NCBI GenBank assembly: GCA_014649155.1
Contig: BMSM01000007.1
Span: forward strand, 124,001 to 188,000
DNA length: 64,000 bases
Direction of reading: 5' to 3'
DNA from: Streptomyces griseoviridis
Lineage (GTDB): Bacteria > Actinomycetota > Actinomycetes > Streptomycetales > Streptomycetaceae
Shown here: one piece after another, positions 28,017 through 36,895 of the stretch
How the letters are laid out: every line of letters starts with the position of its first letter
Position numbering within the stretch: position 1 is the stretch's first letter
The notes under the pieces: generated by a model
Databases searched by the model: none
What the model saw: only the letters and a program-made list of their open reading frames with translations
What the model was told of the DNA's origin: nothing
Position numbers and translations under genes: made by a program

Positions 28017-29732
28017 TCAGGGTTTCCCGAGCGGACCGGCAGACGGGTCGGCAGGCGGGTCGTCGGCCGGGAGCAGGTCGTACGGGGTGGCGCCGGCGGT
28101 GGTCCGGCCGGTGTCCTCGCCGTGGCGGCCGGAGGGGCCTGCGGTGGTGTGCTCCCCCGTCCCGCGTCCGGTGACTCTCCCCCACCACGCCGGGGACGGG
28201 CGGGGCACGCGCGCCGCCCACCGGCGGACGCCCCCCGCCCGCGATGTCACGGCCGCGCTCCCGCGTGCGCCTGCCCGTGCCCGCCAGGCCCGTCCGACCA
28301 GCGCCGTCGGGACGGCGACCGCCCAGACCCACGCGAGGGCCGCGCCCCCGGCCTGCCACCACACCGGCCCGAACCGGGCGAGCGCCCCGGTGCCGAGCGG
28401 TCCGCCGGCCAGCGCGGCGAACAGCGCGACCAGCAGCGCGCACAGCAGCGCCGCCAGGGAGGCGGCGGCGACGGTCCGCCCGTTCGACCAGACCGGCGTA
28501 CGCCCCCCGGCCACCGCCGGTTCCGTCCGCGGCGCCGGCGTGGTGGGCACCGGTGAGGCGACCGTGGGGACGGGGGCGCGGGCCGGCGCGGTGGCGGACC
28601 GGGCGGTGAAGCACCCCACCGTCGCACCGGCCGCCAGCGGCACCGCCGCCACCGCCCAGTGCAGCGGCGTCCCCGGCCCCGCGTCCGGCACCGCCGCGAG
28701 CAGCGGCAACGGCGGCAGCGGCGAGGCGGGCGCCGAGGCGAACGGGCCGACCAGATGGCCGGTGCCCAGCACGAACCCGGGGCCGAGGGAGTACGCCGCC
28801 GCCCACACCGCCGCGTTGGGCACCAGCGCCAGACAGAGCAGCAGGACCGAGACCTGCCCCGCCCAGCCGTCCGCCAGCCGCAGGAACGAATCCCCGGCCG
28901 CGCCGCCGTGGCCCGCCAGGGACACCGTCAGCAGCAGCGCCCCGCCGCCGACCAGCACCGCCGCGCCGGCGCCCGCGGCGCGCGCCGAGGCGCCCATGCG
29001 CGCGTCCGGCTCCACGATCAGCTCCCGCGGCGACCGGGGCAGCGCGCGCAGCGCCCGGCCCACCGGACCGCCCGGACGGCCGAACGCCGTCCACACCCCC
29101 GCGCCGGCCGCCGCCATGGTGACCAGCGGCACCCACAGCACCGCCGTCCAGGAGGACCGCAGGGTGCCGTCACCCGTGTACAGCACCACGGGCAGGGCGA
29201 CGGCGAGATAGCCGAGGACCACGCCCGTCCAGGCGTTGCGCGCGGAGACCGGCGGCGGGCCGTCCGGCAGGTGACGGACGCCGTCCGGCAGGTCACGGAC
29301 CCGGACACCGGCGCCCGGCCCCACGGTCACGCCGGTGCCGTCACCGGCGTCGGTGGCGTCCCGGGCGGCCCGGTGCAGCAGCCAGACCGGCAGCAGGGTG
29401 AGGAGCAGCGGCGTCACCCCCAGGGGGGCGGGGACGCCGGAGAGGGTGTCGGTGCGGACCAGTTCGGCGCCGTGGGCGAGCACCCACAGGGCGGTGGCGG
29501 TGTGCAGGGCGCCACCGGGACCGGTGTCAGGCGAGGGCGCGCTGATCCACAGCACCGTCACCAGGACGGCGAGCGCGCCGAGTCCGAGCCCGGCGGCGAC
29601 CGCGCCGCCCAGCAGCCCGGCGGCGAGCCCCGGCGAACGGTCCCGCCAGCGTTCACGCACACGGGCGAGGAGCGGGGAGGGCGACGAGAACGACGACGGT
29701 CGGCGAGCGGTCGTGGGCATCACGCCGGTCAT
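28017..29732 (-). CDS. DUF6350 family polytopic membrane protein
   Basis: A 571-residue protein with about ten hydrophobic helices, for example [20 protein letters not shown] near residue 35, [20 protein letters not shown] near 105, [17 protein letters not shown], and [22 protein letters not shown] late in the chain. The order and the N-terminal [19 protein letters not shown] block are those of actinobacterial DUF6350 proteins, which sit near purN. The tail is polar. No transport substrate or enzyme activity is known. Confidence 0.82.
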   Translation of the reverse strand: MTGVMPTTARRPSSFSSPSPLLARVRERWRDRSPGLAAGLLGGAVAAGLGLGALAVLVTVLWISAPSPDTGPGGALHTATALWVLAHGAELVRTDTLSGVPAPLGVTPLLLTLLPVWLLHRAARDATDAGDGTGVTVGPGAGVRVRDLPDGVRHLPDGPPPVSARNAWTGVVLGYLAVALPVVLYTGDGTLRSSWTAVLWVPLVTMAAAGAGVWTAFGRPGGPVGRALRALPRSPRELIVEPDARMGASARAAGAGAAVLVGGGALLLTVSLAGHGGAAGDSFLRLADGWAGQVSVLLLCLALVPNAAVWAAAYSLGPGFVLGTGHLVGPFASAPASPLPPLPLLAAVPDAGPGTPLHWAVAAVPLAAGATVGCFTARSATAPARAPVPTVASPVPTTPAPRTEPAVAGGRTPVWSNGRTVAAASLAALLCALLVALFAALAGGPLGTGALARFGPVWWQAGGAALAWVWAVAVPTALVGRAWRARAGARGSAAVTSRAGGVRRWAARVPRPSPAWWGRVTGRGTGEHTTAGPSGRHGEDTGRTTAGATPYDLLPADDPPADPSAGPLGKP

Positions 29733-29774
29733 GCTCCCAACGACACGCGCTTTCCCGTCGTAACAGGCGAAGCA

Positions 29775-29828
29775 CCGCTGTGTCGCTCAATATATGTTTA
29801 TGTACTTTTTCGCACGGAGGGGCGCCCG
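29775..29828 (+). promoter_or_regulatory. AT-rich leader and promoter before the HTH/sigma-like gene
   Basis: CAATATATGTTTATGTACTT at about 29788-29810 is the most A/T-rich stretch in the neighbourhood. It lies between the divergent DUF6350 start and the GGAGG at 29815-29819 of the next gene. It may be a promoter or the target of an AT-seeking regulator such as Lsr2 or a BldC-type protein, which is inference. Confidence 0.45.
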
Positions 29829-31052
29829 GTGACGGAGAGTCCTGTCATTCCGCTTCCCCCTCCCAAGGCACGCCGGCGCCTGCGGGAGGCCGCCGCCCTG
29901 ACCCAGGCTCAGCTGGCGACTCGGGTAGGCGTCAGCCGCGAGACGGTACGCGCGTGGGAGACCGGCCGTACGACGCCGCACGGCCGGAAGCGGGAGGCGT
30001 ACGCGCGACTGCTGGCCAGGCTGGCCCAGGAGACCGGGGAGGCGACGGAGACGCCCACGACAGGAGGGACCGGGGCGACGGGTGGGACGGTGCCGGCCGC
30101 ACCGCCGAACGTCGCGCCGCCCCCGGAGGGTGCCGTGCCGGAGGGTGCCGTGCCGGAGGGAAAGGGCGAGGAGGAGGGAAGTGTCGAGCCGCGATCGGGC
30201 TCGGCACCGGGATCGGGACCGGCACCGGCGGCCGAACCCGAGCAGGGGCCGCCGCCCCTGACGCCCGCTCAGGCGTTCGACGCGTTGTACGCGTTCTGCG
30301 CCCCCGCCCTCGTCCGGCAGGCGTATCTGCTCACCGGACGGCGGGAACTGGCGCGGGAGTCGGTCGAGCGGGCCTTCCAGCTCGCCTGGGACCGCTGGCC
30401 CGAGGTGGCCCGCGACCGGGACCCGGCGGGCTGGATCAGGGCGGCGGCGTACGAGTACGCCCTCTCCCCCTGGCACCGGTTCCGGTTCCGCCACCGGCAG
30501 CCCGAACCGCCCGCCGCCGGCGCCGACGACCGCGTCCTGCTGGCCGCCCTGCTGAAACTCCCGCCCGCCCACCGCCGCACCCTCGTCCTCTACGACGGTG
30601 TCGGCCTGGGGCTGCCGGAGACGGCGGCGGAGACGGAGGCGACCACGCCGGCCGCGGCCAACCGGCTGCTCAGCGCCCGCGAGGCGGTCGCCGCCCGGCT
30701 GCCGCGGCTGGCGGACCCCGCCGAACTGCACCGGCGCCTCGCCGAGCTGGCGTCCACCGCGCGCCTGCATGCCGCCGAGTCACCGGCGGTGCGGATCGGC
30801 AGCGAACGCCGGGCCAGGCTGCTGACCCGGGCCGCGATCGCGCTCACGGCCGCCCTGATCGGGACGACGACGCTGACGCTGTGGACCGCCCCGACCCGGT
30901 ACGAGCCACCGGTGCCCGCGGGACAGGCGGTGCGGGGGGTGCCGGCCCGGATGGCGCAGGGCGCGCTGTCGGACGAGGAAGTCACCCTGCGGAACAAGCT
31001 GCGCGAGCAGCTCCAGGACGGGCCGGAGCGGCTGGTTCCGCAGGCCCGCTGA
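29829..31052 (+). CDS. XRE HTH fused to sigma-factor-like region and a C-terminal membrane helix
   Basis: A 407-residue protein. Residues about 15-62 are a Cro/CI HTH (ALTQAQLATRVGVSRETVRAWETGR). A Gly/Pro/Glu linker (70-145) follows. Residues about 150-275 look like ECF sigma factor regions 2 and 4: YAFCAPALVRQAYLLTG, VERAFQLAWDRWPEV, then LLKLPPAHRRTLVLYDGVGL and a degenerate second HTH. One hydrophobic helix lies at about 333-352, followed by a 55-residue tail. GTG start with a good GGAGG. A sigma-like module lacking a clear promoter-recognition HTH and tied to the membrane suggests a sensor or regulator, not a true sigma factor. Confidence 0.75.
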   Translation: MTESPVIPLPPPKARRRLREAAALTQAQLATRVGVSRETVRAWETGRTTPHGRKREAYARLLARLAQETGEATETPTTGGTGATGGTVPAAPPNVAPPPEGAVPEGAVPEGKGEEEGSVEPRSGSAPGSGPAPAAEPEQGPPPLTPAQAFDALYAFCAPALVRQAYLLTGRRELARESVERAFQLAWDRWPEVARDRDPAGWIRAAAYEYALSPWHRFRFRHRQPEPPAAGADDRVLLAALLKLPPAHRRTLVLYDGVGLGLPETAAETEATTPAAANRLLSAREAVAARLPRLADPAELHRRLAELASTARLHAAESPAVRIGSERRARLLTRAAIALTAALIGTTTLTLWTAPTRYEPPVPAGQAVRGVPARMAQGALSDEEVTLRNKLREQLQDGPERLVPQAR

Positions 31053-31079
31053 CACGCACCGCGCCACGCACCGGACAGG

Positions 31080-31121
31080 CCCGAGGGCCCGCCTCCCCTG
31101 CTGGGGTGGCGGGCCCTCGGG
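31080..31121. terminator. Strong bidirectional hairpin between HTH/sigma-like gene and sucD
   Basis: CCCGAGGGCCCGCC (31080-31093) pairs perfectly with GGCGGGCCCTCGGG (31108-31121), 14 base pairs around a 14-base loop. It ends both convergent genes. Confidence 0.88.
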
Positions 31122-31136
31122 TCACGCGGCGGTGGT

Positions 31137-32021
31137 TCAGCCGGCCAGGATCTCGCGGGCCAGCTTGGCCGTCTCGGTCGGGGTCTTGCCGACCTTGACG
31201 CCCGCGGCCTCCAGGGCCTCCTTCTTCGCCTGGGCGGTGCCGGACGAACCGGAGACGATGGCGCCGGCGTGGCCCATGGTCTTGCCCTCGGGCGCGGTGA
31301 AGCCCGCGACGTAGCCGACGACCGGCTTGGTCACGTTCTCCTTGATGAAGTCCGCGGCCCGCTCCTCGGCGTCGCCGCCGATCTCGCCGATCATGACGAT
31401 CAGGTCGGTCTCGGGGTCGGCCTCGAACGCCTTGAGCGCGTCGATGTGCGTGGTGCCGATGATCGGGTCACCACCGATGCCGACGGCGGTGGAGAAGCCG
31501 ATGTCACGCAGTTCGTACATCATCTGGTACGTCAGCGTGCCGGACTTCGAGACCAGGCCGATGCGGCCCGGCTTGGTGATGTCGCCCGGGATGATGCCGA
31601 CGTTGGACTGACCCGGGGTGATGATGCCGGGGCAGTTCGGGCCGATGATCCGGGTCTTGTTGCCCTTCTTGCCGGCGTACGCCCAGAACGACGCCGAGTC
31701 GTGCACGGCGATGCCCTCGGTGATGACGACCGCGAGGGGGATCTCGGCGTCGATGGCCTCGACGACGGCGTCCTTGGTGAACTTCTCCGGCACGAAGATG
31801 ACGGACACGTTCGCGCCGGTCTTCTCGATGGCCTCCTTGACGGTGCCGAAGACCGGTACCTCGGTGCCGTCGAAGTCCACGGACTGACCCGCCTTGCGCG
31901 GGTTCACGCCGCCCACGACGGTGGTGCCGTCGCCGAGCATGAGCTTGGTGTGCTTCATGCCGGTGGCGCCGGTCATGCCCTGGACGATGACCTTGCTGTC
32001 CTTGTTGAGCCAGATAGCCAT
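31137..32021 (-). CDS. sucD: Succinyl-CoA synthetase alpha subunit
   Basis: A 294-residue TCA-cycle enzyme subunit that pairs with SucC to make succinate and a nucleoside triphosphate from succinyl-CoA. It has the CoA-binding Rossmann start [18 protein letters not shown], the [21 protein letters not shown] loop, and the phosphohistidine segment [13 protein letters not shown]. The gene is 28 bases downstream of sucC in the same operon. A strong hairpin follows. Confidence 0.96.
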   Translation of the reverse strand: MAIWLNKDSKVIVQGMTGATGMKHTKLMLGDGTTVVGGVNPRKAGQSVDFDGTEVPVFGTVKEAIEKTGANVSVIFVPEKFTKDAVVEAIDAEIPLAVVITEGIAVHDSASFWAYAGKKGNKTRIIGPNCPGIITPGQSNVGIIPGDITKPGRIGLVSKSGTLTYQMMYELRDIGFSTAVGIGGDPIIGTTHIDALKAFEADPETDLIVMIGEIGGDAEERAADFIKENVTKPVVGYVAGFTAPEGKTMGHAGAIVSGSSGTAQAKKEALEAAGVKVGKTPTETAKLAREILAG

Positions 32022-32049
32022 GGTGTGTTGGTGTCCTCGTCCTGAGTGC

Positions 32050-33234
32050 TTACTTGGCGGCGGCGTGAGCCAGCTCGGCGGCCTTGTCGGCGGCGCCGTC
32101 CATGGTGTCGACGCGCTGCACCAGCGGGTGGGCGGCGTCGGTGAGGATCTTGCGGCCCAGCTCGGCGTTGTTGCCGTCGAGGCGGACGACCAGCGGCTTC
32201 TCGACCTTCTCGCCGCGGTCCTCCAGGAGCTTCAGCGCCTGGACGATGCCGTTGGCGACCTCGTCGCAGGCGGTGATGCCGCCGAAGACGTTGACGAAGA
32301 CGGACTTGACGTCCGGGTCGCCGAGGATGATCTCCAGGCCGTTCGCCATGACCTGGGCGGAGGCACCGCCGCCGATGTCCAGGAAGTTGGCGGGCTTCAC
32401 GTTGCCGTGCTTCTCGCCGGCGTACGCGACGACGTCCAGGGTGCTCATGACGAGACCCGCGCCGTTGCCGATGATGCCGACCTCGCCGTCGAGCTTGACG
32501 TAGTTGAGGTTCTTCTCCTTGGCGGCGGCCTCGAGCGGGTTGGCCGCGGCCTTGTCGTGGAGTTCCTCGAAGTCGGGGTGACGGAACTCGGCGTTGTCGT
32601 CGAGCGACACCTTGCCGTCCAGGGCGATGACGTCACCGGAGGCGACCTTCGCGAGGGGGTTGACCTCGACGAGGAGGGCGTCCTCCTTGATGAAGGTGTC
32701 CCACAGCTTGACGAGGACGTCCGCGACCTTGTCGGCGACCTCGGCCGGGAACTTCGCGGCCTCGACGATCTCGCGCGCCTTCTCCGGCGTCACACCGTCG
32801 ATCGCGTCGATCGGGGTCTTGGCGACGGCCTCGGGGCGGGTCGCGGCGACCTCCTCGATCTCCATGCCGCCCTCGACGGAGGCGATGGAGAGGAAGGTGC
32901 GGTTGGCACGGTCGAGGAGGAAGGAGACGTAGTACTCCTCCAGGATCTCGGGGGCCGTCTCGGCGATCATCACCTTGTGGACCGTGTGGCCCTTGATGTC
33001 CATGCCGAGGATGTCCGTCGCGCGGGCGACGGCCTCGTCCGCCGAGGCGGCGAGCTTGACGCCACCGGCCTTGCCGCGGCCGCCGACCTTCACCTGGGCC
33101 TTGACGACGGACTTGCCACCGAGGCGCTCGGTGGCTGCGCGGGCCGCCTCAGGCGTGTCGATGACTTCACCGGCCAGCACCGGTACATCGTGCTTGGCGA
33201 AGAGGTCCCTCGCCTGGTACTCGAACAGGTCCAC
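32050..33234 (-). CDS. sucC: Succinyl-CoA synthetase beta subunit
   Basis: A 394-residue ATP-grasp subunit. It opens with [19 protein letters not shown], as is standard, followed by [16 protein letters not shown] with the nucleotide-binding residues, EVNPLAKV, and the C-terminal [14 protein letters not shown] and [16 protein letters not shown] blocks. The residue following GRGKAG and the local loop do not allow me to say ATP or GTP preference. First gene of sucC-sucD. Confidence 0.96.
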   Translation of the reverse strand: MDLFEYQARDLFAKHDVPVLAGEVIDTPEAARAATERLGGKSVVKAQVKVGGRGKAGGVKLAASADEAVARATDILGMDIKGHTVHKVMIAETAPEILEEYYVSFLLDRANRTFLSIASVEGGMEIEEVAATRPEAVAKTPIDAIDGVTPEKAREIVEAAKFPAEVADKVADVLVKLWDTFIKEDALLVEVNPLAKVASGDVIALDGKVSLDDNAEFRHPDFEELHDKAAANPLEAAAKEKNLNYVKLDGEVGIIGNGAGLVMSTLDVVAYAGEKHGNVKPANFLDIGGGASAQVMANGLEIILGDPDVKSVFVNVFGGITACDEVANGIVQALKLLEDRGEKVEKPLVVRLDGNNAELGRKILTDAAHPLVQRVDTMDGAADKAAELAHAAAK

Positions 33235-34100
33235 GCGCTTCCGTCCCTATCAGTGATCTCGCGGTTCGTTGTCTGCGTGGGCGTGCCGCGAGGGCAACGT
33301 GACGTCCGCCGTCTGTCAGTCACAAGGGAGGCGCACACGGTGTCCGAGCGCGCGGCATGTCCGTCTCGCAGGTTATCGCCGCTGGCGGACGGTCTCTAAA
33401 TCTCACCTCACACCTGAGCGGTGATACCTGTCACATGATGCCGCCCTCACTGGCACGGGGTGCCGCAGGTGAGGGGAGGGGGCCGGACGGCGAGACGGAC
33501 GGGAGGGTGAGGGTGGCGGGCTGTGGGGAGGCCTCACCGGGCTGGGGTGGGCCCGGTGAGGCCGGTGTGCGCCCCGGACGCCGGTCGGTGCCGGCTGGTG
33601 CGCCGGGGCGTGGCCGTCCCGTCCCCGCCCCTGGGGACGGGACGGCCTTCTCCGCGGACCCCGCTGCCGGACGAACGACGGATTTCGGCCGTTCCGGCAC
33701 CGGAGACTCCGCGGCGTCGGGCACCCGCCCGTGCTGGGCGGGAGGTCAGGAGGGAAGGCGCGGCGCGGCGAACGGCCTTGCCGCGGACGCGGGGGCCACG
33801 GCACGGTCTCAGCGGCGCGTGGGTCTGCGCCGGGGGTGCGTGGGTCCGCGCCGGAGGTGCGTGAGTCCGCGCCGGAGGTGCGTGAGTCCGCGTCGGAGGG
33901 GGAGGGGGCCCGCCAGGGGGGGTGAGCCTCGTCCGTCGCCGGGCCTGCGGGAACCCTGGGCCTGCGGGACCCCCTGGGCTTACGGGGTCCCGGGCCTGTG
34001 GGATTCCAGGGCCGTGGGGCTCCGTGCCAGGGAGAGTCCGGGCCTGTGGGACTCCGGACCTGGGGGGACGGGCGAACTCCCGGTCTCCGGGACCTCGGGA
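33235..34100. other. Long spacer upstream of sucC, with repeats
   Basis: About 866 bases with no gene that I trust. The part nearest sucC (33240-33430) is less GC-rich and likely holds its promoter and leader. From 33800 on it is repetitive: a 21-bp array (33817-33900), then imperfect GGGCCTGTGGGACTCC-like units at 33945-34070. Open frames here translate to low-complexity Arg/Gly/Pro sequence. Confidence 0.5.
33817..33900. repeat. 21-bp tandem repeat, four copies
   Basis: Four head-to-tail units of the form GCGTGAGTCCGCGCCGGAGG plus T at 33817, 33838, 33859 and 33880, with one to three differences each. No gene covers them convincingly. Confidence 0.88.
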
Positions 34101-35327
34101 CTACGCGGGCGGGACGAGTACGTCCCGGTACCGGTCGCGGATGTCGCTCGCGTCGGCGCGGACGACGGAGCCGGCCACGAGCACCTGCGGAATCCGGGTG
34201 CTGAGGGCGACGGCGGAGGCGTCGGCGTGCCGCGGCGTACCGTGATCGGCCGCGGCCGAGGCATCCAGCGTCCCGTCCGGGTCCCCGGCGGGCGCGTGCG
34301 GAACGGGCGCGGCTGTTCGTCCGCCGCCCGCAGCCGGACGCCTGATGTCGAGGTCGGACGTCCCCGAGTACGCCACCCCGTGCACGCCGACCGGCCCGAC
34401 CGCCCCGGCCGCACCGCTCGGCGTACCGCCCCGCCCTCGGGCGACGGACGCGGCGGCCGGGCCCGGCGCCACGGCGGAGGGCGCGGCCCCTCCGTGCGGC
34501 GGTCCGACCGGGCCGTCCCCTTCGTCACCGCCCACCGGCGCGGGCAACGGCTGCGCGGGTACGGCGATCCCCACCGGCACCTCGACCCCACCCGGAAGCG
34601 CCGGGCCGGTCGGAAGCTCGGGCAGCCCGGGAAGCGTCGCCCCACCGGGCAGACCGGACAGGATCGGCAGGTCCGGCAGGTCCGGGAGGACGGGCAGGTC
34701 GGCGGGGAGGGGGAGAGCGGGGAGGGTGGGGTGCGCGGGCCGGGTGGGACGGTCGTCGTCGGGTGCGGGGGTGGGGAGAGCGGACAGGGCGGGCAGATCC
34801 GGGAGGCTCGGCAGGTCAGCGAGGCTCGGCAGGCCGGAGGGTACGGGCGGACTCGCGACGCCGGGGAGACGCGACCGGGCAGGCTGCCCCGGCCTGGTCG
34901 GCGCCTGCGGTGTCGACGACGGTGAGGGCGCCGGCTGAGGGGGTGTCGACCGCGACGTCGGTGCCTGCGGTGCTCGCGGCGACGGCACGTCCGTCCGCTC
35001 CGCAGCGCCGCCCCCGGCCGTGTCTCCCCTCCCGGCCACCGCGCCGACAGCGTCGCTCACGTCGCCGAGGGCCTCCCCGCCGAGCAGGGCCAACGCCCCG
35101 CTTACCGGGCGCGCTTGTTCCGCCTCGCCCTCTGCCTCGCCCCGTGCCTCCGCCGACGCCCGCACCCCCGCGTCCACGCCGCCCTCCGCAGCCTGCGCAC
35201 GCTGCCCGAGGAACAGCCCGAGGACGAACACGACACCGACCAGCAGCGCCCCGAGAAGCACGTGCCGCCCCGCCACCGAGCGCGGCACGCGCCGAGCGGC
35301 ATCAAGCAGTGCGGCCGGCCAGGACAA
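34101..35327 (-). CDS. Membrane-anchored Leu-Pro/Ala-rich secreted protein
   Basis: A 408-residue protein beginning LSWPAALLDAARRVPRSVAG, with one helix at about 24-44 (LLGALLVGVVFVLGLFLG) that can act as signal anchor. Most of the rest is Pro/Ala/Gly-rich, with a stretch of repeated LPxLP (LPSLADLPSLPDLPALSALP and on) over about 170-270. The last 90 residues are less repetitive and end in RDRYRDVLVPPA. Start TTG 35327 is chosen for the GGGAGG 7 bases upstream; the longer frame to 35462 has no such site. Probably a wall-spanning stalk. No family recognised. Confidence 0.65.
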   Translation of the reverse strand: MSWPAALLDAARRVPRSVAGRHVLLGALLVGVVFVLGLFLGQRAQAAEGGVDAGVRASAEARGEAEGEAEQARPVSGALALLGGEALGDVSDAVGAVAGRGDTAGGGAAERTDVPSPRAPQAPTSRSTPPQPAPSPSSTPQAPTRPGQPARSRLPGVASPPVPSGLPSLADLPSLPDLPALSALPTPAPDDDRPTRPAHPTLPALPLPADLPVLPDLPDLPILSGLPGGATLPGLPELPTGPALPGGVEVPVGIAVPAQPLPAPVGGDEGDGPVGPPHGGAAPSAVAPGPAAASVARGRGGTPSGAAGAVGPVGVHGVAYSGTSDLDIRRPAAGGGRTAAPVPHAPAGDPDGTLDASAAADHGTPRHADASAVALSTRIPQVLVAGSVVRADASDIRDRYRDVLVPPA

Positions 35328-35560
35328 GGAGACGCCTCCCGTGCGACGGAACGAGGTGGGCGTCACGGGCGGCAACCGACGCGACGCGAGTACGGACGGG
35401 CGGAGATGGGGACGCCGGCCGCCGCACGTCGATCCTCGCACGGACAGACGGAGTTCACGCAAGCCCTCTGTTACCGACAGGTAGTCACACGCCCGGCCAC
35501 CCCATGGCCACCCGCCACCTCACGGTCACCGGCAGCCCCACCACCACCGACCGCCCCACG

Positions 35561-35680
35561 GCACCGCCTGCGCCACCACTCCCGTCGCGCGCACCGCCTG
35601 CGCCACCACTCCCGTCGCGCGCACCGCCTGCGCCACCACTCCCGTCGCGCGCACCGCCTGCGCCACCACTCCCGTCGCGC
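35561..35680. repeat. 30-bp minisatellite, four exact copies, after the VWA gene
   Basis: The unit GCACCGCCTGCGCCACCACT plus CCCGTCGCGC repeats without change at 35561, 35591, 35621 and 35651, and a partial fifth copy runs up to the VWA stop codon at 35696. It sits in the non-coding gap downstream of the MoxR-DUF5682-VWA operon. Confidence 0.95.
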
Positions 35681-35695
35681 GCACCGCCTCCCGCG

Positions 35696-36895
35696 TCACA
35701 CCGTGTCCGGTATCGGCAGCGGCCGCTTCTCGATCGCCGCCGCCATCACGTCCGGGAACAGATCCGGTGTACAGGCGAACGCCGGTGCGCCCAGTGCCGC
35801 GAGAGCCGCCGCGTGCTCCCGGTCGTAGGCGGGCGCACCTTCGTCGGACAGCGCCAGCAGCGTCACGAACTGCACGCCCGACGCCTTCATCGCCGCCACC
35901 CGCTTGAGCATCTCGTCCCGTATTCCCCCTTCGTAGAGGTCGCTGATCAGGACGACGACAGTCTCGCTGGGCCGGGTGATCTGCGACTGGCAGTACGCGA
36001 GCGCCCGGTTGATGTCCGTCCCGCCGCCGAGCTGGGTGCCGAAGAGCACGTCGACCGGGTCGTCGAGCTGGTCGGTGAGATCCACGACCGCCGTGTCGAA
36101 GACGACCAGCCGGGTGCTGATCGACCGCATGGACGCCAGCACCGCCCCGAACACGGACGCGTACACCACCGACGCCGCCATCGACCCGGACTGGTCGATG
36201 CAGAGGACGACCTCCTTCTTCACCGACCGGGACGCCCGTCCGTAACCGATCAGCCGCTCCGGCACGATCGTCCGGTACTCCGGCAGGTAGTGCTTGAGGT
36301 TGGCCGCGATCGTGCGGTTCCAGTCGATGTCGTGGTGCCGGGGCCGGCTGACGCGGGCACTGCGGTCGAGGGCACCGGTGAGCGTGGCCCGGGTGCGGGT
36401 GGCGAGCCGCTTCTCCAGGTCCTCGACGACCTTGCGCACCACGGCCCGCGCGGTCTCCTTCGTCGTCTCGGGCATCGCCTTGTTGAGGGAGAGCAGCGTG
36501 CCGACCAGGTGCACGTCGGCCTCCACCGCTTCGAGCATCTCCGGCTCCAGCAGGAGCGTGGAGAGACCGAGCCGGTCGATCGCGTCGCGCTGCATGACCT
36601 GGACGACGGAGGAGGGGAAGTACGTGCGTATGTCCCCGAGCCAGCGCGCCACGGACGGTGCCGAGGCACCGAGCCCGGCCGAACGCTCCCGCCCCGCCCG
36701 TCCCGTCTGCGGCTTGTCCCCCTTCCCGTAGAGCGAGGACAACGCCGCGTCCATGCCGGCGTCGCGCCCGGTGAGCGTGTGACCGGTGCCGTCGGCCGCG
36801 TCGCCCCCGAGGACGAGCCGCCACCGCCGCAGGCGCTCCGCCCCCGGGTCGGCCTGCTCCGGTACCGCTCCTGTCCGCATCGGCTCGATCGTCAT
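35696..36895 (-). CDS. VWA domain (MIDAS) protein of the MoxR cassette
   Basis: A 399-residue cytosolic protein. The C-terminal von Willebrand A domain (about 220-385) has a full MIDAS: DQSGSM, Thr in GGGTDINRAL, and Asp in LISDLYEGG. The N-terminal part is helical (YFPSSVVQVMQRDAIDRLGL, EDLEKRLATRTRATLTGAL). VWA proteins paired with MoxR ATPases act as adaptors that bring the ATPase to clients. Its ATG overlaps the DUF5682 stop (ATGA), so it is translated with it. Last gene of the minus-strand arm, followed by a 30-bp minisatellite. Confidence 0.9.
   Translation of the reverse strand: MTIEPMRTGAVPEQADPGAERLRRWRLVLGGDAADGTGHTLTGRDAGMDAALSSLYGKGDKPQTGRAGRERSAGLGASAPSVARWLGDIRTYFPSSVVQVMQRDAIDRLGLSTLLLEPEMLEAVEADVHLVGTLLSLNKAMPETTKETARAVVRKVVEDLEKRLATRTRATLTGALDRSARVSRPRHHDIDWNRTIAANLKHYLPEYRTIVPERLIGYGRASRSVKKEVVLCIDQSGSMAASVVYASVFGAVLASMRSISTRLVVFDTAVVDLTDQLDDPVDVLFGTQLGGGTDINRALAYCQSQITRPSETVVVLISDLYEGGIRDEMLKRVAAMKASGVQFVTLLALSDEGAPAYDREHAAALAALGAPAFACTPDLFPDVMAAAIEKRPLPIPDTV

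Noticed and set aside
33817..33900. CRISPR-like array
   Set aside because: Units are contiguous with no spacers, so it is a simple tandem repeat. No cas genes are present in the window.
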